Notes: generated by a model from the letters alone, not told the origin. A DNA stretch of 54,838 bases from JAEVLT01 sp964484065 (GCA_964484065.1 CAZAEW010000020.1:1-54838); one strand, 5' to 3'. Shown: positions 26,934 through 35,471, counted from the first letter of the stretch. Numbers and translations: made by a program.

Positions 26934-27997
26934 ACCGTAATCCCTCCGGCCACTGTCATGATTTTCAGGAATATTTCTTCCTGAGTGGGAACCACACCGC
27001 CGGTTCTTCCGAAAAAGTCGACTGGTGCATGTCCATTTACCGCAAGTCTGACATCTTCGACCATTTGACCTGCACTCATTTCGACCGAGATGTATACTTT
27101 TGCCTTGTCCCGCGTTTCAATAAAAGGCTTTTGCGGAAATGGCCAAAGTGAAATCGGCCGGATTAAACCAGCCTTTACTCCTGACTGCCTTGCTTTTTTA
27201 ATGGCGTTCATGGCAATTCTCGCAACCGTTCCATAAGCAGTGATGATAATATCCGCATCCTCAGTAAGATACGTTTCAAAGCGAACCTCTCGTTTTTTCA
27301 TTTCAGCGAATTTTTGTTGTAGCAGACGGTTGCGCTCTTCCAGGCTCTCGGCGTCCAGCTCTAACGAAGTGATGATTCTAGGTCCTCCATCTCCCCTTGT
27401 CCCTGTCGTTGTCCAACTTTTCTCCGAACGAGAAGCGGATTCAAGCGTATCGTAAAATTCAACAGGCTCCATCATTTGGCCAAGCAGACCGTCAGCTAAT
27501 ATGAGAACCGGTGAACGGTATTTGTCCGCAATATCGAAAGCATCCTGGATCAATTCAACAATTTCCTGCAAACTCGCCGGCGCTAAAACAGGTGTATAAT
27601 AATCACCATGCCCTCCGCCCTTTGTTGCCTGAAAATAATCCGATTGAGCCGGCTGAATATTGCCCAGACCCGGGCCGCCACGGACAATGTTAATAATGAC
27701 GGCAGGCAGTTCCGCCCCCGCCAAATAAGAAATACCTTCTTGTTTTAAGCTAAAACCAGGGCTTGAAGAGGAGGTCATCACTCTCGCTCCCGCACTTGCA
27801 GCACCATAAACCATATTAATGGCGGCAATTTCACTTTCCGCTTGTAAAAACAATCCCCCCACTTCAGGAAGCCTTTTTGCCATATAAGCTACCAGCTCAC
27901 TTTGCGGGGTAATCGGATAGCCAAAAAAATAACGGCAGCCGGCGTTTACAGCTGCTTCCCCAATTACTTCATTCCCTTTCATCAGCACTTTCCCCAT
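26930..27997 (-). CDS. 2-oxoacid:ferredoxin oxidoreductase, alpha subunit (KorA/VorB type)
   Basis: A 355-residue alpha subunit (pyrimidine-binding domain plus domain II). Visible motifs are GCRYFFGYPITPQSELVAYMA near residue 20, the conserved Glu in QAESEIAAINMVYGAASAG, MTSSSSPGFSLKQEGISYLAGAELP and the RGGPGLGN loop. It lacks a fused gamma domain, like the four-subunit KOR/VOR enzymes of archaea and anaerobes. The start is ATG 27997 with AAAGGAG 9 bases upstream; a TTG at 28021 would come before that site. It follows the ferredoxin gene directly. Confidence 0.95.
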   Translation of the reverse strand: MGKVLMKGNEVIGEAAVNAGCRYFFGYPITPQSELVAYMAKRLPEVGGLFLQAESEIAAINMVYGAASAGARVMTSSSSPGFSLKQEGISYLAGAELPAVIINIVRGGPGLGNIQPAQSDYFQATKGGGHGDYYTPVLAPASLQEIVELIQDAFDIADKYRSPVLILADGLLGQMMEPVEFYDTLESASRSEKSWTTTGTRGDGGPRIITSLELDAESLEERNRLLQQKFAEMKKREVRFETYLTEDADIIITAYGTVARIAMNAIKKARQSGVKAGLIRPISLWPFPQKPFIETRDKAKVYISVEMSAGQMVEDVRLAVNGHAPVDFFGRTGGVVPTQEEIFLKIMTVAGGITV

Positions 27998-28021
27998 GCG
28001 TTTTTTCTCCTTTCGCTCCAA

Positions 28022-28252
28022 TTACACCGTTTGTCTCTTCTTTTCGGGCCTATAAATCGTAATCACAGAATCAGGACAAATTTGGCCGCATTTCGCACAG
28101 CTGATGCAATGCTCCTGATCTGTCACGGCAGCCGGACGATAGCCATTTCCATTTATATAATCTGCTAGAAAAATAACATTAGCGGGGCAAACTTGAATAC
28201 ACAGCCCGCAAGATTTGCAGATGCTCTCATTAAAGACTACTTTCTTTTCCAA
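28022..28252 (-). CDS. 2[4Fe-4S] ferredoxin, delta subunit of the oxidoreductase
   Basis: A 76-residue ferredoxin with two classical CxxCxxCxxxCP motifs: CKSCGLCIQVCP near residue 15 and CISCAKCGQICP near 50. It passes electrons from the TPP centre to external ferredoxin. TTG 28252 is preceded by AAGGAGGT. Its stop lies 24 bases before the alpha-subunit start, so it heads the enzyme genes, after the P-loop ATPase gene. Confidence 0.94.
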   Translation of the reverse strand: MEKKVVFNESICKSCGLCIQVCPANVIFLADYINGNGYRPAAVTDQEHCISCAKCGQICPDSVITIYRPEKKRQTV

Positions 28253-28265
28253 GGTGATTACCTCC

Positions 28266-28934
28266 TTACTCTTCCCATGGCAGCTTCAAAAATCTTTGGA
28301 TAAACTTCACTTTATGACTGTCTGCAAAGTCAGCCGCAGTTTCTCTTAAATGAGCAGAAATACTTGTATAGAGAAGAGGAATCTGCTGTTTTTCAGCCAA
28401 TAGACTTGCTAACTCAAATCCTCTTAAAATATCAAAAACTGTTGTATCTACACCTAAATTGGTATTGTTAATAATCCCCGACACTTTCAGACGCGATGCC
28501 TTTTCGATTCTTTCCATGGCTGCCGCTGCTCCTGCTAGGGTACTGACTTCCGGACGGTTTGCATTTAGAACAAAAAGCATATCGGGATTAAGATCCTTCC
28601 AATCGTGGTAATACTGCCCTAAAACGACCGCCCCCTCCTTATCTCCGCCTGCGTCCACAATGACTCGATAGCAAGGGTCGTGCAAGACCCGGTAAATCTC
28701 TCCTGAAACGATTGGCAGATCTGCACGTGTAAGCTTGCCCTTAGGAGAAATTAATTCAACCCCATTGAGCTGGAAAAAGTTCTCTGCATCCCGCGAACGA
28801 AAATAAGGATTAATAACATCTAAATCGTTGATGGCTGTCTTTTCATACTCTATGCTCTCGCTCACGGCAAGATTAATCGCGATTTCTGTTTTGCCGCTTC
28901 CAAAGTGCCCTGTTAAAATCGTAATCTTACTCAC
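28266..28934 (-). CDS. P-loop ATPase (MinD/CooC-like) next to oxidoreductase
   Basis: A 222-residue SIMIBI-type nucleotide-binding protein: P-loop GHFGSGKTE near residue 8, NDLDVINPYFRSRD near 38 (switch I-like), the Walker B-like VIVDAGGDKEGA, and GIINNTNLG resembling the NTxxG base-recognition loop. No Cys-based metal motif is seen. It is first in the operon, 13 bases upstream of the ferredoxin gene, so a role in maturing or protecting the Fe-S/TPP enzyme is a reasonable inference but unproven. GTG 28934 is chosen because AAAGGAG lies 8 bases upstream; earlier in-frame ATGs lack a site. Confidence 0.82.
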   Translation of the reverse strand: MSKITILTGHFGSGKTEIAINLAVSESIEYEKTAINDLDVINPYFRSRDAENFFQLNGVELISPKGKLTRADLPIVSGEIYRVLHDPCYRVIVDAGGDKEGAVVLGQYYHDWKDLNPDMLFVLNANRPEVSTLAGAAAAMERIEKASRLKVSGIINNTNLGVDTTVFDILRGFELASLLAEKQQIPLLYTSISAHLRETAADFADSHKVKFIQRFLKLPWEE

Positions 28935-29080
28935 AAGCCGGACTCCTTTATTCATCAAAAATGTAAGCGTTTTCATCTATCTACACCGGCAAAATTCTCG
29001 GTCCGCTCCGTCTATTATAAAAAACGGTCCCCAAGCAAGCATTGACCATTATCACAGTTCACACGATTGACATCATTCTA

Positions 29081-29138
29081 AAAAAACATACATGAAAAAA
29101 AACAACATGACTTTTGCGCAGCTCCGCCCCTTTTCCGC
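29081..29138. repeat. dispersed intergenic repeat, copy B (internally deleted)
   Basis: It starts AAAAAACATACATG and jumps directly to the element's last 45 bases (ACAACATGACTTTTGCGCAG to CCCCTTTTCCGC). It abuts copy C with no gap. The missing middle is bounded in copy C by near-identical sequences, so slippage deletion explains it. Confidence 0.85.
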
Positions 29139-29330
29139 AAAAAACATACATGAGTCTCAACCTCCAACACATGATAGAAATAATACAAATAGGAGCAATA
29201 CACCAACATTATAAAGGCGGTGCGAGCGGAGCAAAGTTAAACCTTTTCAAAGAAACAGATGCTGTCCCTCGCCTTTGTGGGTAAAAAACAACATGACTCT
29301 TGCGCAGCTCCGCCCCTTTTCCGCAAAAAA
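29139..29330. repeat. dispersed intergenic repeat, copy C
   Basis: A full-length copy, collinear with copy A on the far side of the oxidoreductase operon and in the same orientation. GCGGAGC near 29220 can pair with GCTCCGC near 29310. No coding capacity is visible. The 3' end merges with the terminator of the next minus-strand gene. Confidence 0.85.
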
Positions 29331-29353
29331 AAGAAGCTCAACCTGAACTTCTT
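29323..29353 (-). terminator. intrinsic terminator
   Basis: On the minus strand AAGAAGTTCA / TGAGCTTCTT form a stem (one G-T pair) followed by T8. It serves the 106-residue hypothetical gene ending at 29355. Confidence 0.7.
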
Positions 29354-29354
29354 G

Positions 29355-29675
29355 TTAAAACATATAAGAAAGAATTACTTTTTGCGGGATATCATAATCA
29401 CTGGCGGCTTTTCTGATAAGCTGCCCGCATGAAGGCATTTCGAAAGAAAAATCTTCAACCTGCTGCGGAATAATCCCTTCCTGCTTTAAATGATCAAAAA
29501 CCATTTTCATAGCATCCTCTGGTTGAATGATTTCATTTGAGTTTTCCGCCTGCAGATATTCGACACATGTTTCTACAACGTGTTCATTAATATGGTCTTG
29601 AGAAAATACGAATTTTGCTCCCGCAATTTTTTCAACCTCTTCGTTCTCTAATTCAATGATTGTTGTAATATTCAT
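29355..29675 (-). CDS. hypothetical acidic protein, 106 residues
   Basis: I do not recognise a family. It is a small, soluble, acidic protein (many Glu/Asp) with predicted helices, VVETCVEYLQAENSNEIIQ in the middle and a conserved-looking end SCGQLIRKAASDYDIPQKVILSYMF. Two Cys are present. ATG 29675 is chosen because AAAGGTGG lies at the right distance; an earlier GTG overlaps that site. It is monocistronic between copy C of the intergenic repeat and a divergent phosphoesterase gene. Confidence 0.7.
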   Translation of the reverse strand: MNITTIIELENEEVEKIAGAKFVFSQDHINEHVVETCVEYLQAENSNEIIQPEDAMKMVFDHLKQEGIIPQQVEDFSFEMPSCGQLIRKAASDYDIPQKVILSYMF

Positions 29676-29911
29676 TTCCGATTCCACCTTTCAACACGCT
29701 CATTATAAAAAAAATTTGGGGTTCTGTTCCTTGAATAAGTTTCATTTCATTGATTCTTCATATATTTTTGACAAATTTCTGTCCTTTATAAGTACCTATA
29801 GCTTTTTTGAAAATGTACGTTTTATGTATCAAGCATCGATCCTTTGCCAAATAATAACTTTAAACATATTTTTCAGCTTTTTTGCCAATAATAATGTCTC
29901 CAACCCCGTGA

Positions 29912-31045
29912 ATGGAGGTGTCTATCATTGTCATTATCAAAAAACAGTTCTTCTTTATGCTAATGGGGCTGCTCATCTTATGGCAGACTCATCCCTCTCC
30001 TTCTTTTGGAATGGATAATAAATCAAACAGTCTCGTAAAGCTGCGCTTACTGGAAACAACCGATTTGCACGCTGCTTTAGTAAACTATAATTACTACCAA
30101 GGAAAAAAAGATGATCGAATCGGCCTGATTAAAACAGCCTCCCTTATTAGACAGGCCCGTGCGGAAAGCACAAACTCACTGCTGTTTGATGTCGGTGACC
30201 ACCTGCAAGGCAACCCGTTAGGAGGATACATGGCTTGGGTCAAGGGACTGTCCCGGAGGGATATCCACCCTGTTTACCGTGCTTTTAACCGTTTGAACTA
30301 TGATGCCATTACTATAGGCAATCATGAGTTCAATTATGGGCTGGAGTTCTTAGGTAAATCCTTAAAAGGGGCAAAGATGCCTGTTGTAAACGCAAATGTT
30401 TTTTATGCAAATGAAAACAAGCCGTATTTCCATCCTTATGCTCTTTTGAAAAAAACAGTAATTGATGAAAGCGGAAAAAGACACAAGCTGCACATCGGAG
30501 TGACCGGTGTTTTGCCTTCCCAAATAATGAACTGGGATAAAGAAAAACTCGAGGGAAAACTGAGAGTGATCCCAATGGCAGATGCCGTGAAAATGTATAT
30601 TCCAGAGATGAAAAAACGTGGGGCCGATCTCATTATCCTTCTCGCCCATACAGGAATAAGCAGCGCCCATTATGTTCCCAACACCGAAAATGCTGCCTAC
30701 TATTTAGCGGCGATACCCGAAATAGATGCGGTCTTAACGGGACATTCCCATGCAGTATTTCCGGGGCCGGTTTTTCAAAAAATGCCGAATACGAATTTAG
30801 AAAACGGAACGATTTTCGGGAAGCCTGTTGTAATGGCGGGATCGAAAGGCACTAGACTTGGCATCATTGACTTAAATTTGCAAAAAGTGTCCGGCAAATG
30901 GAAAATAACAAGCTCATTTTCAACCACAAGGCCGATCGCCGATGAAAACGGCCGCTCATTTGTTCAAACTGATCAATCACTCTACCAATTAATCAAAAGA
31001 GAGCATCAAGAAACAATCGATTACATGAAAAAGCTTGGCCTTTAA
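29912..31045 (+). CDS. secreted metallophosphoesterase, single-domain 5'-nucleotidase/CpdB-like
   Basis: A 377-residue exported enzyme with the full dimetal phosphoesterase set: DLHAAL, FDVGDHLQGNPLG, IGNHEFNYGLEFL, LAHTG and GHSHAVFPGP. It matches the N-terminal half of 2',3'-cyclic-nucleotide 2'-phosphodiesterase/3'-nucleotidase (CpdB). The C-terminal substrate-binding domain of the usual proteins of 600 residues or more is absent, so specificity may differ. The N terminus looks like a signal peptide (KKQFFFMLMGLLILW). The start is uncertain: GGAGGTG lies inside the first codons of the ATG-29912 reading and is ideally placed for an ATT at 29927. A terminator follows. Confidence 0.85.
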   Translation: MEVSIIVIIKKQFFFMLMGLLILWQTHPSPSFGMDNKSNSLVKLRLLETTDLHAALVNYNYYQGKKDDRIGLIKTASLIRQARAESTNSLLFDVGDHLQGNPLGGYMAWVKGLSRRDIHPVYRAFNRLNYDAITIGNHEFNYGLEFLGKSLKGAKMPVVNANVFYANENKPYFHPYALLKKTVIDESGKRHKLHIGVTGVLPSQIMNWDKEKLEGKLRVIPMADAVKMYIPEMKKRGADLIILLAHTGISSAHYVPNTENAAYYLAAIPEIDAVLTGHSHAVFPGPVFQKMPNTNLENGTIFGKPVVMAGSKGTRLGIIDLNLQKVSGKWKITSSFSTTRPIADENGRSFVQTDQSLYQLIKREHQETIDYMKKLGL

Positions 31046-31109
31046 TCATCTTTACAAACGCCTCCCCATCCTTTAAGATAGTTATAAACATAATAGACTG
31101 ATTTTTGGA

Positions 31110-31148
31110 GGAGCCTGTCATTACAGGCTCCTTTTTGTCTTTTTTTCG
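31110..31148 (+). terminator. intrinsic terminator
   Basis: Stem GGAGCCTGT / ACAGGCTCC with a 4-nt loop and T-rich tail, between the phosphoesterase and permease genes. Confidence 0.85.
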
Positions 31149-31163
31149 AAAAGGGGTGGAATA

Positions 31164-32444
31164 ATGTCCAATCAGGCAATCATGGCCATCGGCATCTTTT
31201 TAGTGACATATGCCTTTATTATTACAGAAAAAATTCACCGTACGATTATCAGTATGACAGGCGGAATTTTAATCGTTTTACTTGGAATTGTCGATCAAGA
31301 ACAAGCGCTGCATCATATCGATTTCAATACGATCGGTTTATTAACCGGAATGATGATCATTGTTTCCATTACAGCAGAGACCGGTTTGTTTAATTTCATC
31401 GCAATCTGGGCAGCCAAAAAAGTTAAAGGAAGTCCGCTCAAAATTCTTTTTGTCTTAAGTGTGATAACGGCGATTAGCTCGGCTTTTTTGGATAATGTTA
31501 CAACCGTATTGCTGATTGTTCCGGTTACGTTTAGTATAACTAGACAATTACGAATAAATCCGAAGCCCTACTTAATCACCGAAATTATTGCTTCGAATAT
31601 TGGCGGTACTGCTACCCTTATTGGCGATCCTCCCAATATTATGATTGGCAGTGCAGTAAAGGAATTAACCTTTCTCCAATTCATCGAAAATTTATCTGCC
31701 ATCTCCGTCCTTATTTTAATCATCAATATAGGAATACTTGCTTTGCTGTATCGGAAATCGCTAAAAACGAGCAAAGAGTGCAAAGAAAACCTGATGGGCT
31801 TGGATGAGAAGGAAGAGATCACCGATAAAAATCTCTTAGTAAAGTCGTTAGCTGTTCTTGCCTTTACCATTTTGGGATTTTTTCTCCACCAGCTTTTTCA
31901 TTTAGAGTCGGCCTCTGTGGCCCTTGCCGGAGCTTTTCTTCTGCTTTTATTATCCGGGGAAAAATATCTCGATAAGGCTTTTCGTAAAGTCGAATGGTCG
32001 ACCATCTTCTTTTTCATCGGATTATTTATCCTTGTTTCAGGATTAATCGAAACAAAGGTAATCTCGCTCTTAGCTGACAACGCTATCCAACTAACAGGGG
32101 GAAATGTTAAAACAACCTCGATATTAATCTTATGGGTCAGCGCTTTAGCATCTGCTTTTATCGATAACATTCCATTTGTTGCAACAATGATTCCAATGAT
32201 CAAAGATATGGGTTCATTGGGTATTCATCATTTAGAACCGCTGTGGTGGAGTCTTTCCCTTGGGGCATGTTTAGGAGGAAATGGAACCTTAATAGGTGCC
32301 AGTGCAAATGTTATTGTTGCCGGACTTGCGGCAAAAGAAGGACATCCAATCTCGTTTATGAAATACTTGTTCATTGCATTTCCGTTGATGCTGCTTTCTA
32401 TTTTCATTAGTATGGTTTATGTATATTTGCGGTATCTTCTTTAG
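31164..32444 (+). CDS. ArsB/NhaD-type (IT superfamily) permease
   Basis: A 426-residue integral membrane protein with 10-12 helices of the ion transporter superfamily. Its two inverted-repeat signatures are visible: FLDNVTTVLLIVPVT with ASNIGGTATLIGDPPNI near residues 110-165, and FIDNIPFVATMIPMI with LGACLGGNGTLIGASANVI near 335-390. Related proteins move arsenite, Na+ or dicarboxylates; the GDPPN motif favours the ArsB/NhaD/citrate-like branch. The substrate is unknown. AAAAGGGGTGG precedes ATG 31164, and the 93-residue gene follows after 14 bases. Confidence 0.88.
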   Translation: MSNQAIMAIGIFLVTYAFIITEKIHRTIISMTGGILIVLLGIVDQEQALHHIDFNTIGLLTGMMIIVSITAETGLFNFIAIWAAKKVKGSPLKILFVLSVITAISSAFLDNVTTVLLIVPVTFSITRQLRINPKPYLITEIIASNIGGTATLIGDPPNIMIGSAVKELTFLQFIENLSAISVLILIINIGILALLYRKSLKTSKECKENLMGLDEKEEITDKNLLVKSLAVLAFTILGFFLHQLFHLESASVALAGAFLLLLLSGEKYLDKAFRKVEWSTIFFFIGLFILVSGLIETKVISLLADNAIQLTGGNVKTTSILILWVSALASAFIDNIPFVATMIPMIKDMGSLGIHHLEPLWWSLSLGACLGGNGTLIGASANVIVAGLAAKEGHPISFMKYLFIAFPLMLLSIFISMVYVYLRYLL

Positions 32445-32458
32445 AAAGGTGGAAAAAT

Positions 32459-32740
32459 ATGAAGCTATTTTATAAGTACGACGATACGTTCATTCATTTA
32501 ACTGAAGCTCCAAACGGGGAAGACATCGAATTTAACCTCACTTTTAATAATCTGGAGCTGAAGAAGCAGCTGGGGGAGGTAAAAAAATTTTTTGACGAAA
32601 ATGACATTTATACAGATCTCCTTGTTTATACCCATTCAGACAAACACGTTCAATTAATCGTCAGGAAAGATTATTACCTTGACTTTGTTTTACAATTATT
32701 TAAACATCATTTATTGAATGAGGTTAAATGGATATTTTAA
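32459..32740 (+). CDS. hypothetical protein, 93 residues
   Basis: A small soluble protein without a family I recognise. It alternates beta strands and helices (MKLFYKYDDTFIHLTEAP, NNLELKKQLGEVKKFFDEN, KHVQLIVRKDYYLDFVLQLFKHHL). AAAGGTGG precedes the ATG. Its 14-base distance from the permease and shared terminator make it the second gene of that operon, so a role linked to the permease is possible. Confidence 0.8.
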   Translation: MKLFYKYDDTFIHLTEAPNGEDIEFNLTFNNLELKKQLGEVKKFFDENDIYTDLLVYTHSDKHVQLIVRKDYYLDFVLQLFKHHLLNEVKWIF

Positions 32741-32770
32741 AAGGCTGCCCGTTTGGCAGCCTTTCTGCAT
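32740..32770. terminator. bidirectional intrinsic terminator
   Basis: Stem AAAGGCTGCC / GGCAGCCTTT (32740-32749 / 32755-32764) between the convergent 93-residue gene and the PAS-GGDEF-EAL gene. Confidence 0.85.
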
Positions 32771-32774
32771 TTTA

Positions 32775-34544
32775 TTAAACAGTCGTACATTCATCCGTTA
32801 CTAATTGAATGGCTTTTTCCATCTCGACCGGGCGGCTGATGAAATAGCCTTGACCATAATCGCATTCATGATTTTTCAGGAACGCTAATTGCTCTTTTGT
32901 TTCAACCCCTTCTGCCACAACCGTCAGTTTTAGATTGTGGGCAAGAGAGATAACCGCGGCGGAAATCGAAGCATTTGCTTCATCCCATTCCAGATTCATC
33001 ACAAACGATTTATCAATTTTTAAAATATCAATTGGAAACTGCTTCAAATAACTTAATGAAGAAAAACCTGTTCCAAAATCATCAATTGAGATTTTAATCC
33101 CCAGTGCTTTTAAATGATTTAAAATGCTTGCGGCATTGTCCGGCTCCCGCATGATCGTGCACTCTGTCAATTCGAGCTCCAAGGCCGACGGAATGAGGCC
33201 TGACTCCTGCAGCGTGTCACGAATCACACTCTCTAAATTATTTTTTCGAAATTGCTGCGGCGATAAGTTGACGCTCACTGATAAATGGGTAAGTCCCTGC
33301 TTATGCCAAGAAGCGCAGTCACGGCAAGCTTGGCGGAGAGCCCACTCTCCAATCGGGGCAATCAACCCGGTTTCTTCGGCAATCGGGATAAATGAATCTG
33401 GATAAAGAATTTGCCGATCCTTCTTCCACCTGATTAATGCTTCCATTGAATAAATTCTTCCAGTGGCAATATCTATTTTCGGCTGATAGTGGATGACAAA
33501 TTCATTATTTTCTAATGCCTGACGCAACAAAATCTCTGTATCCAATCGGTCGATGGCCTGTTGTTTTAAATTAGACGAAAAAATAGAATGGCAATTTCTT
33601 CCCTTTTCCTTAGAACGGTACATAGCAAGATCAGCGCTTTTTATTAATGAATTAAGGTCATTTCCATGATGGGGATACATACTGACACCAATACTGGTCG
33701 TAATTGTAAACTTCTGTTCAAGAATACAAAAGGGATCTTCCATTGCTTTAAATATTTTCTCGCAAACGTGCAATGCTTCATCTTCTTCACTCATATTGGG
33801 GATCAACACGATAAATTCATCCCCGCCAATTCTGGAAATGACAATCTCCTCGGAAACGGAATTTTTCAGGCGAGCGGCAACAGACTGCAATAAAAAATCG
33901 CCGGCTTGATGCCCAAGGCTGTCATTTATAACTTTAAAACGATCCAGATCCAGCAAGAGAAAACCGAGAATTCTCTTTTCATTCCTGCTGCATGAAACAT
34001 ATTCTTCCAAATAACGCTTAATGAAACGGCGATTGGGCAAATCTGTCAAGGGATCGTGATCGGCCAAATGAGAAACCATTTCTTCCGCTCTGATCCGGTC
34101 CGTAATATTTAAGCCAAAACCAAGCATAAAATCCTTGTTGGTCTCATTAACGTGAATGATCCTTCTTCCCGTTAAAAAGCAGCCCTCCTCGCCCTGAAAT
34201 TGAACCTTTACTTCTCTTGTCAATAATTCTCTCTGCTTCCATACCTGAAGGTCAATTTCCCGTGTCTCTTTCGCTATTTCCGGCGGGAAAAAGTCAAATA
34301 CAGTCTTTCCAATAAGCTCCTCCAATTTCATACCATTCATTTTACATGCTTGTTCATTGGCAAAAATCGTCCTGCCCTCAGGGTCCTCAAGAAAAATATT
34401 CATCGGCAGGGCATCAAGAACGTCTAAGTGCAGGGCTTCATGTGTCCGGAGTAATTTCAATAACTGCTTTTCCCTGGACTTCAATTTTTTGATTTTTCGT
34501 TGTAAACGATCAATGGTGTTTTTTGATTGGAAAGAATTCCTCAA
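32775..34544 (-). CDS. PAS-GGDEF-EAL c-di-GMP turnover protein
   Basis: A 589-residue cytosolic protein: coiled coil (about 8-35), PAS (about 40-155), GGDEF (about 160-320) and EAL (about 335-585). The GGDEF motif is intact (240-244) but no RxxD inhibition site precedes it. The EAL half keeps the catalytic set: EALIRW (367-372), NLSPQQF, ELTE (458-461), DDFGTG (488-493), K509 and EGVE (545-548). Either or both activities could operate. A TTG start follows AAAGGCGGG. It is monocistronic and the second c-di-GMP gene of the window, so it could oppose the GGDEF protein of the polysaccharide block (inference). Confidence 0.94.
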   Translation of the reverse strand: MRNSFQSKNTIDRLQRKIKKLKSREKQLLKLLRTHEALHLDVLDALPMNIFLEDPEGRTIFANEQACKMNGMKLEELIGKTVFDFFPPEIAKETREIDLQVWKQRELLTREVKVQFQGEEGCFLTGRRIIHVNETNKDFMLGFGLNITDRIRAEEMVSHLADHDPLTDLPNRRFIKRYLEEYVSCSRNEKRILGFLLLDLDRFKVINDSLGHQAGDFLLQSVAARLKNSVSEEIVISRIGGDEFIVLIPNMSEEDEALHVCEKIFKAMEDPFCILEQKFTITTSIGVSMYPHHGNDLNSLIKSADLAMYRSKEKGRNCHSIFSSNLKQQAIDRLDTEILLRQALENNEFVIHYQPKIDIATGRIYSMEALIRWKKDRQILYPDSFIPIAEETGLIAPIGEWALRQACRDCASWHKQGLTHLSVSVNLSPQQFRKNNLESVIRDTLQESGLIPSALELELTECTIMREPDNAASILNHLKALGIKISIDDFGTGFSSLSYLKQFPIDILKIDKSFVMNLEWDEANASISAAVISLAHNLKLTVVAEGVETKEQLAFLKNHECDYGQGYFISRPVEMEKAIQLVTDECTTV

Positions 34545-34653
34545 GATTATTCCCGCCTTTAAATCAACATGTCATCTTTAACCATATTGTAAACTGAAAT
34601 TCTCTCCCGCTTTCAACGATATTTAACAAATTCATGAAGTTTAGAGCAATGGG

Positions 34654-34692
34654 ACAAAAAAGTGAACCCGCACTTCGACAGGTTCACTTTCA
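34654..34692 (-). terminator. intrinsic terminator
   Basis: Stem AAAGTGAACC / GGTTCACTTT, followed on the minus strand by T6. It ends the TM2-protein transcript. Confidence 0.8.
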
Positions 34693-34726
34693 CTATAAAA
34701 AATCTATGAAACTCCTATATTACGAA

Positions 34727-35236
34727 CTAATAATAACGGTAACCGGGGTCATGCTTCCTTGCGAAATTCTCGTCGGTCGAGACTAGGTAAAGGATTCCTT
34801 CAATAAACCCGATAATAGAGGGTATGTAAGTCCAACAAAATACTAAATAGAGAATTCCCATTCCCCATTTTCCGAGATAAAACTTATGGATGCCAATTCC
34901 ACCAAGCAAAATAGCCAGGATTCCAGCGGTAACCCTGCTTTTTGTATATCTTGGCATTCCGCCGAGGCCCGGTCCGGCACTTGCAGATGAGCTTGAACTG
35001 GAAGAACTTGAGCCTCCCCCTCCGCCGCCTGCATTCATAAATACCATCGGCTGACTGTTCTTATTGTCTTCGAGCTTTTCAATTTTCTTTTTGTGCTCAT
35101 CAAACAATTCTTCAACACATTTTTTACAATAATTTTTCCCTTTGATTTCCGTGCAGCAATTTGCGCAAATAAACTTTCCGCAGCCAACGCAAGTACCAAC
35201 TGCTTCTGCATCATTATGCACATAGCAAACGGTCAT
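34727..35236 (-). CDS. TM2-domain protein with N-terminal zinc-binding region
   Basis: A 169-residue membrane protein. Residues 1-45 hold a B-box-like cysteine cluster (CYVHNDAEAVGTCVGCGKFICANCC and CKKC) likely to bind zinc. A charged helix and a striking Gly6/Ser-rich linker follow. The C terminus is a TM2 domain: two helices joined by a short turn, with GGIGIHKFYLGKWGMGILYLVFC and WTYIPSIIGFIEGILYL. TM2 proteins are widespread and poorly understood. ATG is preceded by GGGAGG. It is monocistronic. Confidence 0.88.
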   Translation of the reverse strand: MTVCYVHNDAEAVGTCVGCGKFICANCCTEIKGKNYCKKCVEELFDEHKKKIEKLEDNKNSQPMVFMNAGGGGGGSSSSSSSSSASAGPGLGGMPRYTKSRVTAGILAILLGGIGIHKFYLGKWGMGILYLVFCWTYIPSIIGFIEGILYLVSTDENFARKHDPGYRYY

Positions 35237-35397
35237 TGCCTTTCCCTCCCATAATTATTAAATTTTGAAATATGTATATATATATAGAATTTTACTACAT
35301 TTTTCTAGCAATTCCTGCTAATTTTTAACTTTGACAGAAAATCGAAACATTTCATAAAAATCTGCAAAAATAGAAGGGAAAGCGGAAATGCAATGCC

Positions 35398-35455
35398 AGA
35401 GAAAAAACTTTAAGGCCGAGTAGCTTATATTTACCACCCGGCCTTAAAGTTTTCT
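35398..35455 (-). terminator. intrinsic terminator
   Basis: A 15-bp perfect stem AAAACTTTAAGGCCG / CGGCCTTAAAGTTTT with a 20-nt loop, followed by a T run on the minus strand. It lies 17 bases after the alpha/beta hydrolase stop. Confidence 0.85.
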
Positions 35456-35471
35456 GCAATAGTAAAAAGAA

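Noticed and set aside
25401..29330. Composite transposon carrying the oxidoreductase operon
   Set aside because: The flanking elements encode no transposase, have no clear terminal inverted repeats or target duplications, and are in direct orientation; only a non-autonomous repeat is supported.
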